Part shown: positions 55,302 through 63,623 of the stretch, piece after piece
Position numbering within the stretch: position 1 is the first letter of the stretch
How the letters are laid out: every line of letters begins with the position of its first letter
NCBI RefSeq assembly: GCF_001879695.1
Contig: NZ_MNBL01000016.1
Coordinates: 21,260-85,259, forward strand
DNA: 64,000 nt
From: Nioella sediminis
GTDB taxonomy: Bacteria > Pseudomonadota > Alphaproteobacteria > Rhodobacterales > Rhodobacteraceae
Direction: 5' to 3'
The notes under the pieces: model-generated
What the model was told of the DNA's origin: nothing
The model's input: only the letters and a program-made list of their open reading frames with translations
The model's database searches: none
Position numbers and translations under genes: made by a program

Positions 55302-55350
55302 CATTGAATTGCCGATCTGCGCGCGATGCGCAGATGCTATGTCTGTTGTG

Positions 55351-55554
55351 TCAGCAGAGATTGACGTCGTCGCAAAGCGCGCCAGCAGCCGCGCCGACAA
55401 CTGCGCCGGTTGCGACGCTGCCACCAAGCACCGCCGCACCGACGCCGCCCGCTGCGGCCCCGACGGCCGCGCGATCGAGATCCGTTCGTGCAAAACAGCC
55501 CGACAGAAGCGTTGCCGCGATCGCGCACACCGCAATAAGTTTGATTTTCTGCAT
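55351..55554 (-). CDS. Small glycine-zipper lipoprotein
   Basis: 67 residues. The signal peptide MQKIKLIAVCAIAATLLSGC ends in the lipobox LLSGC, with Cys20 as lipidation site. The mature part is a glycine zipper (AAVGAAAGGVGAAVLGGSVATGAVVGAAAGA) that would insert in a membrane, ending in ALCDDVNLC with two Cys. Rhodobacterales genomes have many such small proteins of unknown role. It has its own terminator, and a second terminator for the gene at 55808 lies just upstream, so it is probably transcribed on its own. Confidence 0.82.
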   Translation of the reverse strand: MQKIKLIAVCAIAATLLSGCFARTDLDRAAVGAAAGGVGAAVLGGSVATGAVVGAAAGALCDDVNLC

Positions 55555-55603
55555 GTTGCTCGTGCCTCTTCCCGTTCTTTTCTTGAGTGGCGTGACCCAC
55601 CTT

Positions 55604-55640
55604 TGAAAAAAGACGGCCCGCCGTCAATGCCGACGGGCCG
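55604..55640 (-). terminator. Terminator after the minus-strand unknown gene at 55808
   Basis: On the minus strand CGGCCCG (55640-55634) pairs with CGGGCCG (55620-55614), and TTTTTT follows (55610-55605). It is placed 168 bases past the stop of the 55808-56179 gene and before the lipoprotein gene. Confidence 0.8.
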
Positions 55641-55807
55641 CTCTGAAGGGGAAGGGTAACACGTCACATTACCACCGGCCCGTTTGAAGCTGGGGACTAA
55701 GGCCGGCACAGTGACGATTGCACGGGGATTTTCGCGGCGCGAGACGGAAAAAACGTGGTCCGATTTTTGGGCGCGTTTCTGCGCAATTCTGCAAGCCATA
55801 GGCAGGT

Positions 55808-56179
55808 TCATGCCGACCCCTCCCAATGGCCCGATCCGTCAAAGGCCTCGGGGAAGGAGGCCCGCGCGCGCGCCACGTCCAGCTGCAACAGCGCCTCGTA
55901 ATCCTCTGGATCAAAAGGATCATCCAGCGCGATCACTTCGCGCCCGAAGAGCCAGGACAGCCGCCCCGCATCCAGGTTGCCGCGCTCGAAGGGTTGATCG
56001 CCGAAATAGAGCCACAGCGCCTCGACAAAGGCCGCATCGGCACGGCGGTCGGCCGGACGGCGGTCGGCATAGCGTTCGCGGGCAACAAGCGGTGTCGCCC
56101 CCGCCTTGTTCGCACGCCGGATGGTGAACTGATAATCGGTGCCGGGCATACGGCCTGGAAAACCACGATGCTTGATCAT
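55808..56179 (-). CDS. Small protein of unknown function
   Basis: 123 residues, no signal peptide or membrane helix. It is rich in Arg, Asp and Ala with several short helices (ADAAFVEALWLYFGDQPFERGNL; DDPFDPEDYEALLQLDVARARASF). I do not recognise a family. The ATG at 56179 has a run of G upstream; a GTG at 56185 is also possible, and homologues might begin at MPGTDYQFTIRRANKAG. It lies downstream of the small lipoprotein gene at 56249 on the same strand and has its own terminator. Confidence 0.65.
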   Translation of the reverse strand: MIKHRGFPGRMPGTDYQFTIRRANKAGATPLVARERYADRRPADRRADAAFVEALWLYFGDQPFERGNLDAGRLSWLFGREVIALDDPFDPEDYEALLQLDVARARASFPEAFDGSGHWEGSA

Positions 56180-56248
56180 GCCCACGCCCCCCCGATTGCC
56201 GGGACGTGGATGGGCCGGACGGGATTGGGCCGCCCGGTCCGGTCTGCG

Positions 56249-56395
56249 TCAGTCGTATTTGTTGCTGTACACCGGCTCGGCCTGAATGGGCGCGGGGTCG
56301 ATGATGATGATTTCTTCCGGCTCTGGGGCCGGCGCACAAGCTGCGGCGCCGACAAGAAGGCCCAAAGCGAGAAGCGCTTTGATGCGGTTGGACAT
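56249..56395 (-). CDS. 48-residue lipoprotein
   Basis: Found by reading the minus strand. The protein starts MSNRIKALLALGLLVGAAAC, a signal peptide with a lipobox ending in Cys20, followed by the mature APAPEPEEIIIIDP and a tail with EPVYSNKYD, then TGA. AGGAG lies 8 bases before the ATG (56401-56405). The mature peptide is only about 28 residues, acidic, and has no recognisable domain. It is located between the unknown gene at 55808 and the DUF6497-like gene within the propionate locus. Confidence 0.75.
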   Translation of the reverse strand: MSNRIKALLALGLLVGAAACAPAPEPEEIIIIDPAPIQAEPVYSNKYD

Positions 56396-56597
56396 CCTGC
56401 TCTCCTATCGTTTTTTGTCCCGGTCGCTTGGGGGCGGACCGGGTTCCCGGGAATGGCCGTACACACATGGCCAAATTTGATCATACCCGAAAGGAGGGCG
56501 GAAAAGCAGCCAAATGATGGCAGGAATGTGTCCTGTGTCCGGGCTGCATCAGAAAGATATCCACAGCAGGAACGTCTCGCAACATGTTGTAGGGTCA

Positions 56598-56984
56598 TCA
56601 GAAATCCTCCCAGATGCAGGACCCGTCCTGAACGCGGTATCCAGCAAAGACCTGCGTGACACCAGGGGCGGGCTGGCCACGTTCCACCCGCTCGCTCATC
56701 ACCTGCACCACGATCTGGTCTGGGGTCTGATCGGCTTCACCCGCCGCCGCAAGCCCCCATGTGTCGCAGATCACGCCGGTATCCTCTGCCATCTCTTCGG
56801 CCCCGATACGCCGACCAGCCAATGATGGGGCCAGAACCTGAAGGATCAGCCAGGTTTCGCCATCGGGCTGCGACTCCATCACGATCCCCGCAAGCTCCAC
56901 GGCGAGGCCGGAGGGCAGCTCCAGCGCCTCCTCGCGGCAGCCTGCGAGCGCGGTCAGCGCCAATATCACCGCCAGCGCCCTCAT
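56598..56984 (-). CDS. DUF6497-like lipoprotein
   Basis: 128 residues. The signal peptide with lipobox LTALAGC (MRALAVILALTALAGC) precedes a beta-rich domain (LAVELAGIVMESQPDGETWLILQVLAPSLA) and a Cys pair (ICDTW and SCIWEDF). The DUF number is from memory of the family in Rhodobacterales, so only moderately sure. Its start overlaps the stop of the next upstream gene by 4 bases (ATGA at 56981-56984), so it is translated with it after pccB. Confidence 0.75.
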   Translation of the reverse strand: MRALAVILALTALAGCREEALELPSGLAVELAGIVMESQPDGETWLILQVLAPSLAGRRIGAEEMAEDTGVICDTWGLAAAGEADQTPDQIVVQVMSERVERGQPAPGVTQVFAGYRVQDGSCIWEDF

Positions 56985-57325
56985 GCACGGGCTCCCGCGA
57001 AGGCCGCCCAACGGGCGCGGTTGCGGGGGCAGGCCAGCACGCCTGCGATGGTGGTTTCGAGGCCCGCACGGGGGGCGGGGCCCTCGACCCGCCCGCCCGC
57101 GCGCAGCCTCAGCCCGTGGTCCTGCTCCTCCACATGAACCACGGGGGAAAAGCCTCGCACGTCCCTCAACGCGCGCCACATGTCCTGCCGGACCTGTTGC
57201 GCCAGACGCAGCTTTCCCATCTTCGGAAATTCGGCGGTCACACCGATATCAAACCGCGCAGGCAGGTGCCGCGCCAGCGTCAGCGATGCACCCTCACGCA
57301 GGATATGCCAGCGGCGGGCGGTCAT
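56981..57325 (-). CDS. Unknown protein between pccB and the DUF6497-like gene
   Basis: 114 residues, basic (many Arg), no signal peptide. I do not recognise a family. Conserved-looking parts are ARHLPARFDIGVTAEFPKMGKLRLAQQVRQDMWRAL and TTIAGVLACPRNRARW. The coupled arrangement with the lipoprotein (ATGA) and with a mini-frame upstream (TGA-ATG contact at 57322-57325) argues that it is a real gene of the pccB message. No function can be assigned. Confidence 0.7.
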   Translation of the reverse strand: MTARRWHILREGASLTLARHLPARFDIGVTAEFPKMGKLRLAQQVRQDMWRALRDVRGFSPVVHVEEQDHGLRLRAGGRVEGPAPRAGLETTIAGVLACPRNRARWAAFAGARA

Positions 57326-57370
57326 TGCCCACCCCCTCGCTGCATCATGCGGTGCGTGATCCTGCGCATA
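57322..57370 (-). CDS. Possible 15-residue mini-ORF between pccB and the next gene
   Basis: ATG at 57370 reads MRRITHRMMQRGGGQ then TGA at 57324-57322, overlapping the ATG of the gene at 57325. This is the arrangement of a coupling or leader peptide, and a GGAA lies a few bases before its ATG. Too short to judge by codon use; it may be chance. Confidence 0.35.
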
Positions 57371-57391
57371 TCGGTTCCTTGAATTAGGGGT

Positions 57392-57430
57392 TCCCCCACC
57401 CGTGCCGCCGGCCGGACAACGGGTGGGGGA
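57392..57430 (-). other. Strong intercistronic hairpin after pccB
   Basis: TCCCCCACCCG (57392-57402) pairs perfectly with CGGGTGGGGGA (57420-57430). The 17-base loop contains a CCGGCCGG palindrome. It lies 19 bases past the pccB stop; no T-run follows on either strand, so it looks like an RNA-stabilising or processing hairpin, or an attenuating terminator, rather than a plain terminator. Confidence 0.7.
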
Positions 57431-57448
57431 TAGACCCGAGAAAGAAGC

Positions 57449-58981
57449 TCAAAGGGGAATGTTGTCGTGCTTCTTCCACGGATTCTGGAGTTTCTTGCCC
57501 CGCAGCGAGGCGAAAGCCCGGCAAATGCGCTTGCGGGTGCTGCGCGGCTGGATGACCTCATCGATGAAACCGCGTTCCGCCGCCACGAAGGGATTGGCGA
57601 AGCGGTCTTCGTAGTCCTTCGTATGGGCTGCGATCTTGTCGGCATCGCCCAGATCGGCGCGATGGATGATCTCGGTTGCGCCCTTGGCCCCCATCACCGC
57701 GATTTCCGCGGTCGGCCAGGCATAGTTGAAATCGCCGCGCAGGTGCTTTGACGCCATCACGTCATAGGCGCCGCCATAGGCCTTGCGGGTAATGACCGTC
57801 ACCTTCGGCACCGTCGCTTCGCCATAGGCGAAGAGCAGCTTCGCGCCATGCTTGATGACGCCGCCATATTCCTGGCTGGTGCCGGGCAGGAAGCCGGGCA
57901 CGTCCACCAGCGTCAGGATCGGGATCTCGAACGCATCGCAGAAGCGCACGAAGCGCGCGGCCTTGCGGCTGCTGTCGATATCCAGACAGCCCGCCAGCAC
58001 CATCGGCTGGTTCGCCACCACGCCCACGGTCTGGCCTTCCAGCCGCATGAATCCGGTGATGATGTTCTTGGCGTAGTCTTCCTGGATTTCGTAAAAATCG
58101 CCCTCATCGCCCAGTTTGTAGATCAGCTCCTTCATGTCATAGGGGCTGTTGGGATTGTCGGGGATCAGGGTGTCGAGGCTCTCTTCCACCCGCGCCACAT
58201 CGTCGAAGAAGGGGCGTACGGGCGGCTTTTCGCGGTTGTTCAGGGGCAGGAAATCGACCAGACGACGGACCTCGGCCATGGCCTCCACGTCATTTTCAAA
58301 CGCACCATCGGCGACGGAGGATTTCTTGGTATGGGTCGATGCGCCGCCCAGTTCCTCGGCGGTCACGACCTCGTTCGTCACCGTTTTCACCACGTCGGGG
58401 CCGGTCACGAACATGTAGGAGCTGTCCTTCACCATGAAGATGAAGTCGGTCATCGCGGGCGAGTAGACGGCGCCACCGGCGCAGGGGCCCATGATCACGG
58501 AAATCTGCGGCACCACGCCCGAGGCCATGATATTGCGCTGGAACACCTCCGCATACCCGGCAAGTGAGGCCACGCCTTCCTGAATACGCGCGCCGCCGGA
58601 ATCGTTGATGCCGATCACCGGTGCGCCGTTCTGCATCGCCATATCCATGATCTTGCAGATCTTCTCGGCATGTGTTTCCGACAGCGACCCGCCGAAGACG
58701 GTGAAATCCTGGCTGAACACATAGACCATGCGGCCGTTGATCGTGCCCCAGCCGGTCACCACGCCATCGCCGCGTGGCTTGGATTTCTCCATGCCGAAAT
58801 CGGTGCAACGGTGGGTCTTGAACATGTCGAACTCTTCGAAGGAGTCCTCATCCAGCAGCAGGTCGATCCGTTCCCGCGCCGTCAGCTTGCCCTTGGCGTG
58901 CTGGCTGTCGATGCGCTTCTGACCGCCACCCAACCGGGCCTCTTCCCGGCGATGTTCCAGTTCCTGCAGGATGTCTTTCAT
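57449..58981 (-). CDS. pccB: Propionyl-CoA carboxylase beta (carboxyltransferase)
   Basis: 510 residues. The carboxyltransferase half of PccAB moves the carboxyl group from biotin to propionyl-CoA. Family marks are [34 protein letters not shown] and the second-domain [25 protein letters not shown] and [10 protein letters not shown]. The ATG at 58981 has GGAGG 10 bases upstream. It faces the MFS gene with a 181-base intergenic region containing a PccR-type operator, so it is expected to be controlled by the regulator at 60474. Confidence 0.95.
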   Translation of the reverse strand: MKDILQELEHRREEARLGGGQKRIDSQHAKGKLTARERIDLLLDEDSFEEFDMFKTHRCTDFGMEKSKPRGDGVVTGWGTINGRMVYVFSQDFTVFGGSLSETHAEKICKIMDMAMQNGAPVIGINDSGGARIQEGVASLAGYAEVFQRNIMASGVVPQISVIMGPCAGGAVYSPAMTDFIFMVKDSSYMFVTGPDVVKTVTNEVVTAEELGGASTHTKKSSVADGAFENDVEAMAEVRRLVDFLPLNNREKPPVRPFFDDVARVEESLDTLIPDNPNSPYDMKELIYKLGDEGDFYEIQEDYAKNIITGFMRLEGQTVGVVANQPMVLAGCLDIDSSRKAARFVRFCDAFEIPILTLVDVPGFLPGTSQEYGGVIKHGAKLLFAYGEATVPKVTVITRKAYGGAYDVMASKHLRGDFNYAWPTAEIAVMGAKGATEIIHRADLGDADKIAAHTKDYEDRFANPFVAAERGFIDEVIQPRSTRKRICRAFASLRGKKLQNPWKKHDNIPL

Positions 58982-59086
58982 GGGGTCCCCTTCCTCCCGT
59001 AGCGGAGCGGGAGCGACCCGTCCGTCTTTGCGAATTCGAGGGGAACCTAGCGAGTCTCCGGGGAAAAGCCAGTTGAATCCGGCATA

Positions 59087-59120
59087 TTTGCAAATTTGGT
59101 GAATTTGCCAAATTTGCAAA
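59087..59120. promoter_or_regulatory. Likely PccR operator between pccB and the MFS gene
   Basis: TTTGCAAATTTGG (59087-59099) and CCAAATTTGCAAA (59108-59120) form a perfect 13-bp inverted repeat with an 8-base spacer, each arm carrying TTTGCAAA. TTTGCAAA pairs are reported targets of PccR in Rhodobacter sphaeroides (published work on ScfR regulators). A further AGCAAA half lies at 59129-59134. Confidence 0.75.
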
Positions 59121-59162
59121 TGCTAACTAGCAAATGATCGTGAATAATGTGCGAGAACGCAC

Positions 59163-60416
59163 ATGGACAAGAGGATCATTGCGGCGTTAAGTAAACCAAT
59201 GAGTTCAGTCCCCGAGGTCCGGTACCTAGACCGGTCCACGCCCCCTCACATCTCGACCCTGATCGCGGCGACGGCGCTTGGCGCGATGTCGATGAATATC
59301 TTCCTGCCGACCCTGCCGCAGATGGCAGAGTACTTTCAGGCCGACTATGCGCTGATGCAGCGCTCGGTCACGCTCTACTTGCTGATCAATGCGATCCTGC
59401 AACTGGGAATCGGGCCGATTTCGGACAGGTTCGGGCGCAGGCCGGTGCTGCTTGGCAGCTTCATCCTGTTTTCCCTCGCCACCATCGGCTGCATCTTCGC
59501 GCCCACGGCCGAAATCTTCCTAGCCTTCCGCATGGCGCAGGCCGTCGTGGTCGCCGGACTGGTCCTGGGCCGCGCCGTGGTACGCGATATCGTACCGGGC
59601 CCGCAGGCCGCGGCGATGATCGGCTACGTGACAATGGGCATGGCGCTGGTGCCGATGATCGGGCCTGTGGTGGGCGGCATATTGGGAGAAACCTTCGGCT
59701 GGCAGGCGAATTTTGTGCTCCTACTGGCAACCGGGTTGGCGGTTCTGGCGCTGACCTGGTTTGACCTGGGCGAGACAGCGCGCGCCAGCACCGGTGGCTT
59801 CCGCGACCAGATTCGCGAATATCCCGAGCTGTTCACCTCGCGCCGCTTCTGGGGCTATTGCGGGGCCACGACCTTCGCCTCGGGCGCGTTTTTCGCTTAT
59901 CTCGGCGGCGCGCCCTACGTGGGATCAGAGATCTACCACCTGACGCCGTCACAGGTAGGGTTCTTTTTCGGCGCCCCGGCGCTTGGCTACTTCGTCGGCA
60001 ATTTCGTCGCGGCGCGGCTGTCGGTGCGGTTGGGCATCAATCGCATGATCCTCTACGGCACCTCGATTTCGACCGCGGGCCTGTTGATCCCGGTGACCCT
60101 ACACGTCATGGGGCTGGATTCGGCACAGACGTTTTTCGGCTCGGTCACGCTGGTCGGTCTTGGTAATGGCATGACCATGGCCAACGGCAATTCCGGCATG
60201 CTGTCCGTGCGCCCACACCTGGCCGGATCGGCCTCGGGCGTCGGTGGAGCCGTGATGCTCGCCGGGGGCGCATTGCTGGCGGATCTGGCCGGGTCTTCGC
60301 TTGCCGGCAGCGCAACCGCGATGCCGCTTGTCGCTATTATGCTTGGCAGCTCGGCCCTGTCCATCGTTGCCATTGTCTACACGATCCGCCGCGAACGATT
60401 TGTCGGCGCGGGCTGA
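59163..60416 (+). CDS. MFS transporter, Bcr/CflA-like
   Basis: 417 residues, 12 predicted membrane helices. The first loop has the Bcr/CflA pattern NIFLPTLPQMAEYFQ and the loop between helices 2 and 3 the MFS signature GPISDRFGRRPVLLGS. Many members export drugs, but the substrate here is unknown. The gene shares its promoter region, with a PccR-type operator, with pccB, so an acid or acyl-derived metabolite is as plausible as a drug. The start at 59163 has no clear ribosome-binding site; an ATG at 59199 is the alternative. Confidence 0.85.
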   Translation: MDKRIIAALSKPMSSVPEVRYLDRSTPPHISTLIAATALGAMSMNIFLPTLPQMAEYFQADYALMQRSVTLYLLINAILQLGIGPISDRFGRRPVLLGSFILFSLATIGCIFAPTAEIFLAFRMAQAVVVAGLVLGRAVVRDIVPGPQAAAMIGYVTMGMALVPMIGPVVGGILGETFGWQANFVLLLATGLAVLALTWFDLGETARASTGGFRDQIREYPELFTSRRFWGYCGATTFASGAFFAYLGGAPYVGSEIYHLTPSQVGFFFGAPALGYFVGNFVAARLSVRLGINRMILYGTSISTAGLLIPVTLHVMGLDSAQTFFGSVTLVGLGNGMTMANGNSGMLSVRPHLAGSASGVGGAVMLAGGALLADLAGSSLAGSATAMPLVAIMLGSSALSIVAIVYTIRRERFVGAG

Positions 60417-60432
60417 CCTCTTGCCGCCCGGC

Positions 60433-60460
60433 TTTGCAAAGCCCATAGTAACTTTGCAAA
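60433..60460 (+). promoter_or_regulatory. Probable autoregulatory PccR site
   Basis: Two TTTGCAAA copies at 60433-60440 and 60453-60460, start-to-start spacing 20 bases (two helical turns). They sit 13 bases before the regulator gene ATG, a usual place for autoregulation. Confidence 0.7.
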
Positions 60461-60473
60461 CCAAGGGGCGAAC

Positions 60474-61871
60474 ATGGCGATCCAGAAACTCTATGCCGGG
60501 GCGAAACTGCGCGAATTGCGTGGACGCATGGGCCTGACGCAAAAGGAATTCGCCACCAAGCTCGGCGTCTCGCTGCCCTACCTAAACCAGATGGAGAACA
60601 ACAACCGGCCCGTGTCCTCGTCCGTGATGCTCGGGCTGGTGCAGGAGTTCGGCTATGACGTGACCGAATTAGCTTCGGGCGACACCGAACGGCTGGTGTC
60701 GGACATGCGTGAAGCACTGGCCGATCCGGTCTTTACAGAGGCCGCCCCGCCCCTGCCCGACCTGCGCCTGACCGCGTCGAACGCCCCCGCATTGGCCCGC
60801 GCCTTCCTCGACCTGCACCGCGCCTATCGGCAGACCCATGAACGGCTGGCCTCGCTGGACGAAGCGCTAGGCCGCGAAGGCGCCCGCGTCGCCGCCAGCC
60901 CGTGGGAAGAGGTGCGCGATTTCTTCCATTATTGCGACAACTATATCGACGCCGTGGACCATGCCGCCGAACGGTTTGCGGAAAAGGCGGGTGGCAATCT
61001 GGATGCCCATATCCGCGCGGCATTCGACGATCAGGGGATTGCCGTGCGCTACGCCGACGACGCCGGTATTCGCCGCTATGATCCTTCACGGAAAGAACTG
61101 ACGCTGTCGCCGCGCACCGCCCCCGAAACGCAGCGGTTCCAGCTATTGCATCAATACGCCCTGATTGCGCAGGGCCGACTGCTGGAGGCGACGCTCGACC
61201 TTGCCCGTTTCCAGACCGACACCGCCCGCTCCATCGCCAAGGTGGGTATGGCCAATTACTTCGCGGGCGCTGTGCTGATGCCCTACGGGCGCTTCATGGA
61301 GGCCGCAGGCGAAACCCGCCACGACCTAGAGGAACTGGCCGTCCGCTTCGGGGCCTCGATCGAGCAGGTGGCGCACCGCCTGTCCACGATGCAGCGCCCC
61401 GGCGCCAAGGGCATTCCCTTCTTCTTCGTCCGCGTCGATCAGGCGGGCACGATCACCAAGCGCCATTCTGCCACGCGGCTGCAATTCGCCCGCTTCGGCG
61501 GCGCTTGCCCGCTATGGAACGTCCATCAGGCGTTCGAGACACCGGGCCGCTTCCTGCGTCAATTGGCCGAAACCCCCGACGGGGTACGCTACCTGTGCCT
61601 CGCGCGCGATGTGTCGAAATCTGGCGGGTCTTTTCACGCGCCCACGCGGCGCTTTGCCATCGGGCTTGGCTGCGAGGTGCAGCATGCCAGCGCCGTGGTC
61701 TATGCGGACGGCATGGATATCGGCACCGCCAGTGCCTATCAACCGATTGGCATTTCCTGCCGCATCTGCGAACGGACGAATTGCCACCAGCGGTCCGTGC
61801 CGCCATTGGAACGCCAATTGCGCATCGACCCGGATCAGCGCGGCACGCTGCCCTATGAGATCGGACGTTGA
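60474..61871 (+). CDS. pccR: Short-chain fatty acyl-CoA regulator (ScfR), PccR-like
   Basis: 465 residues. N-terminal XRE-type helix-turn-helix (about 8-62, GAKLRELRGRMGLTQKEFATKLGVSLPYLNQMENNNRP). Then a long effector part with a zincin-like region (AALERLASL and PYGRFMEAAGETRHDL area), the FARFGGACPLWNVHQAFETPGR block and a Cys-rich end ISCRICERTNCHQRSVPPLERQL, as in PccR/MccR/RamB-type regulators. It should bind the TTTGCAAA sites upstream of itself and between pccB and the MFS gene. The assignment is from domain layout and context; no experiment is visible. Confidence 0.85.
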   Translation: MAIQKLYAGAKLRELRGRMGLTQKEFATKLGVSLPYLNQMENNNRPVSSSVMLGLVQEFGYDVTELASGDTERLVSDMREALADPVFTEAAPPLPDLRLTASNAPALARAFLDLHRAYRQTHERLASLDEALGREGARVAASPWEEVRDFFHYCDNYIDAVDHAAERFAEKAGGNLDAHIRAAFDDQGIAVRYADDAGIRRYDPSRKELTLSPRTAPETQRFQLLHQYALIAQGRLLEATLDLARFQTDTARSIAKVGMANYFAGAVLMPYGRFMEAAGETRHDLEELAVRFGASIEQVAHRLSTMQRPGAKGIPFFFVRVDQAGTITKRHSATRLQFARFGGACPLWNVHQAFETPGRFLRQLAETPDGVRYLCLARDVSKSGGSFHAPTRRFAIGLGCEVQHASAVVYADGMDIGTASAYQPIGISCRICERTNCHQRSVPPLERQLRIDPDQRGTLPYEIGR

Positions 61872-61925
61872 CGCAGGCTGCCGACCCCGGCCAAATTGTC
61901 ACGACACGCAATCGGGAGAACCATC

Positions 61926-62396
61926 ATGGAAATGCATTCAAGCCGGGTGATCGCGGCAGATCGGGCGACGGTCTGGGCGGCTTTGAACTCTGCCGAGGTT
62001 CTGAAGGAATGCATTCCGGGGTGTGAGGAACTGACGGGATCGCCCGAGGAGGGTTTCGCCGCCACCGTCAAGCAAAAGGTCGGGCCGGTGAGGGCCACTT
62101 TCAAGGGCGAGGTGACCCTGTCGGATGTCGTCGAAAACGAAAGCTACACGATCTCGGGCGAAGGCAAGGGCGGCGTCGCGGGATTTGCGAAAGGCGAGGC
62201 CAAGGTGCGGCTGGAGGAGGCCGAGGGCGGCACGGAGTTGTTCTACGATGTCGAGGCCAAGGTCGGCGGCAAGATCGCACAGCTTGGCTCGCGCCTTATC
62301 GACGGGTTCGCGCGCAAGATGGCCGACCAGTTCTTCGAACGCTTCCAGGCCTATGTGGAAGGCAGCACCGGACACGAAGACGCGGCCGAGGCATAG
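61926..62396 (+). CDS. CoxG-like SRPBCC protein
   Basis: 156 residues. CoxG proteins (SRPBCC fold) bind hydrophobic ligands and help recruit CO dehydrogenase to the membrane in Oligotropha. The family signs are SSRVIAADRATVWAALNSAEVLKECIPGCEEL near the start, TFKGEVTLSDV, then EAKVGGKIAQLGSRLIDGFARKMADQFFERF. No coxLMS genes are in the window, so the role here is open. The ATG at 61926 is supported by GGGAGA 7 bases upstream. It follows the PccR-like gene by 54 bases on the same strand. Confidence 0.87.
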   Translation: MEMHSSRVIAADRATVWAALNSAEVLKECIPGCEELTGSPEEGFAATVKQKVGPVRATFKGEVTLSDVVENESYTISGEGKGGVAGFAKGEAKVRLEEAEGGTELFYDVEAKVGGKIAQLGSRLIDGFARKMADQFFERFQAYVEGSTGHEDAAEA

Positions 62397-62430
62397 CCCC
62401 GACCGCGTTCAATCCGAGAGCTAAAGCTGC

Positions 62431-62670
62431 TCAGGCCTTGGCCAGCATCGACGCGATCTCATCCTTCAGATGCATGCGCTTCTTGCGCATCTCGACCTCG
62501 GCCAGTTCCTCTTTCGGCTCGATCCCGGTCTCGGCGCGATGCACGGCGCGGTTCACCTCGTGATATTCGTCCATCAGCTTGGCGAAATGGGCGTTGGAGG
62601 TCTTCAGCTCGTGGATCTTCTCGACCTTGTCGGGGAATTCCTCGGCCAGTTCATGGGGGGTATGGGACAT
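62431..62670 (-). CDS. YdcH family (DUF465) small protein
   Basis: 79 residues, mostly helical and charged. It has the DUF465 layout: HELAEEFPDKVEKIHELKTSNAHFAKLMDEYHEVNRAVHRAE then EELAEVEMRKKRMHLKDEI. The function of this common small family is unknown. It stands alone, convergent with the CoxG-like gene (34 bases). Confidence 0.9.
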   Translation of the reverse strand: MSHTPHELAEEFPDKVEKIHELKTSNAHFAKLMDEYHEVNRAVHRAETGIEPKEELAEVEMRKKRMHLKDEIASMLAKA

Positions 62671-62774
62671 GTCGCGCTCCTCTTATTGTCGTGTTCCGAC
62701 AGCATGGATAGCAGGGCGCACGAAAGCCCGACTTTGACCGAGGTCAATCGCGGCGGCGGATTCTGAAAAAAGGC

Positions 62775-63470
62775 TTACTCCGCCGCCTGCCGCAGGCTGC
62801 GCCGCCACGCGGCATCGACCTCGGCCATGGACAGTACCGCCACCTCACCGCCCTGCCCCGGCACGCCGAGCCCGCCAGACCGTGCAAGGGCACCGGGAAA
62901 GCCCAAGGTGCCGATCCCCGCAGCGGCTGCGGCTTGTAGTGCCGCGGCGCTGTCGACCACGGCAAGGGCGGCAGAGGGCAACACGCCGACCTGCGCCAAT
63001 GCAAGCTGATAGGCCTCGGGATGCGGCGGCAGGTGGAGCAGGTCGTCGCGCAGGATCGCCACGTCGAACCCGACGCCGCCGCGCGCCCGTGCCGTCGCCT
63101 TCAGCATGGCCCGAACCGGTTCCGTCGCAGAGCGGCTGACCAGCCCCAGTTTGAGCCCGCGTCCCGCCGCTGCCATGATTACCGCCGCCACGCCCGGGCG
63201 CAGTGGCAACCCCTCGGCCAGCATCGCCGCGAAGAGATGCGATTGAGTGCGTTCCACAGCGGCGACATCCACCGCGCACCCTTGCTGAACCGCGAAGCGC
63301 GCCACGGGTGAACGGTCGTCACGGGTGGCCAGCAACCGCTGGTACATGTCCCAGTTCCAGTCCCAGTCCAGCCCCTGCGCGCGAAACGCGCCATTCCATG
63401 CCGCCCGGTCCAAATCGGCACATTCCGAGATCGCACCGATCCCGCCAAACAAGATCGCTTCCAAAGCCAT
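62775..63470 (-). CDS. HAD-fold protein (CbbY/beta-phosphoglucomutase-like) lacking the catalytic Asp pair
   Basis: 231 residues. The cap-and-core layout follows beta-phosphoglucomutase-type HADs, but the first motif reads AILFGGIGAI where an active enzyme has F-D-x-D-G, so both the nucleophile and the acid/base Asp are gone. Motif II is LVSRSA (Ser kept). Motif III reads HLPPHPEAY where K-P-x-P-x-x-Y is usual, so Lys is missing. Motif IV reads VVDSAAALQAAAAAG, keeping one Asp. It is probably a pseudo-phosphatase with a binding role, or a product of gene decay that kept an open frame. The surrounding sequence gives no partner. Confidence 0.8.
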   Translation of the reverse strand: MALEAILFGGIGAISECADLDRAAWNGAFRAQGLDWDWNWDMYQRLLATRDDRSPVARFAVQQGCAVDVAAVERTQSHLFAAMLAEGLPLRPGVAAVIMAAAGRGLKLGLVSRSATEPVRAMLKATARARGGVGFDVAILRDDLLHLPPHPEAYQLALAQVGVLPSAALAVVDSAAALQAAAAAGIGTLGFPGALARSGGLGVPGQGGEVAVLSMAEVDAAWRRSLRQAAE

Positions 63471-63623
63471 TCGTGATCCTCCACGGGATCAGGAATACGC
63501 CCGCCCGGCGCGGCGACAAGCGCACGCAACACGACGGAACCGTCGCCTGCACCGCGTTGGATCGCCGCTAGGCAATCTCTGCACCTGATGCCTATTCGGG
63601 TGGCAACAAACGAACGCCGGCCG

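Noticed and set aside
61926..62396. CO oxidation locus, suggested by the CoxG-like gene
   Set aside because: No coxL, coxM or coxS genes are in the window; CoxG-like SRPBCC proteins occur without them.
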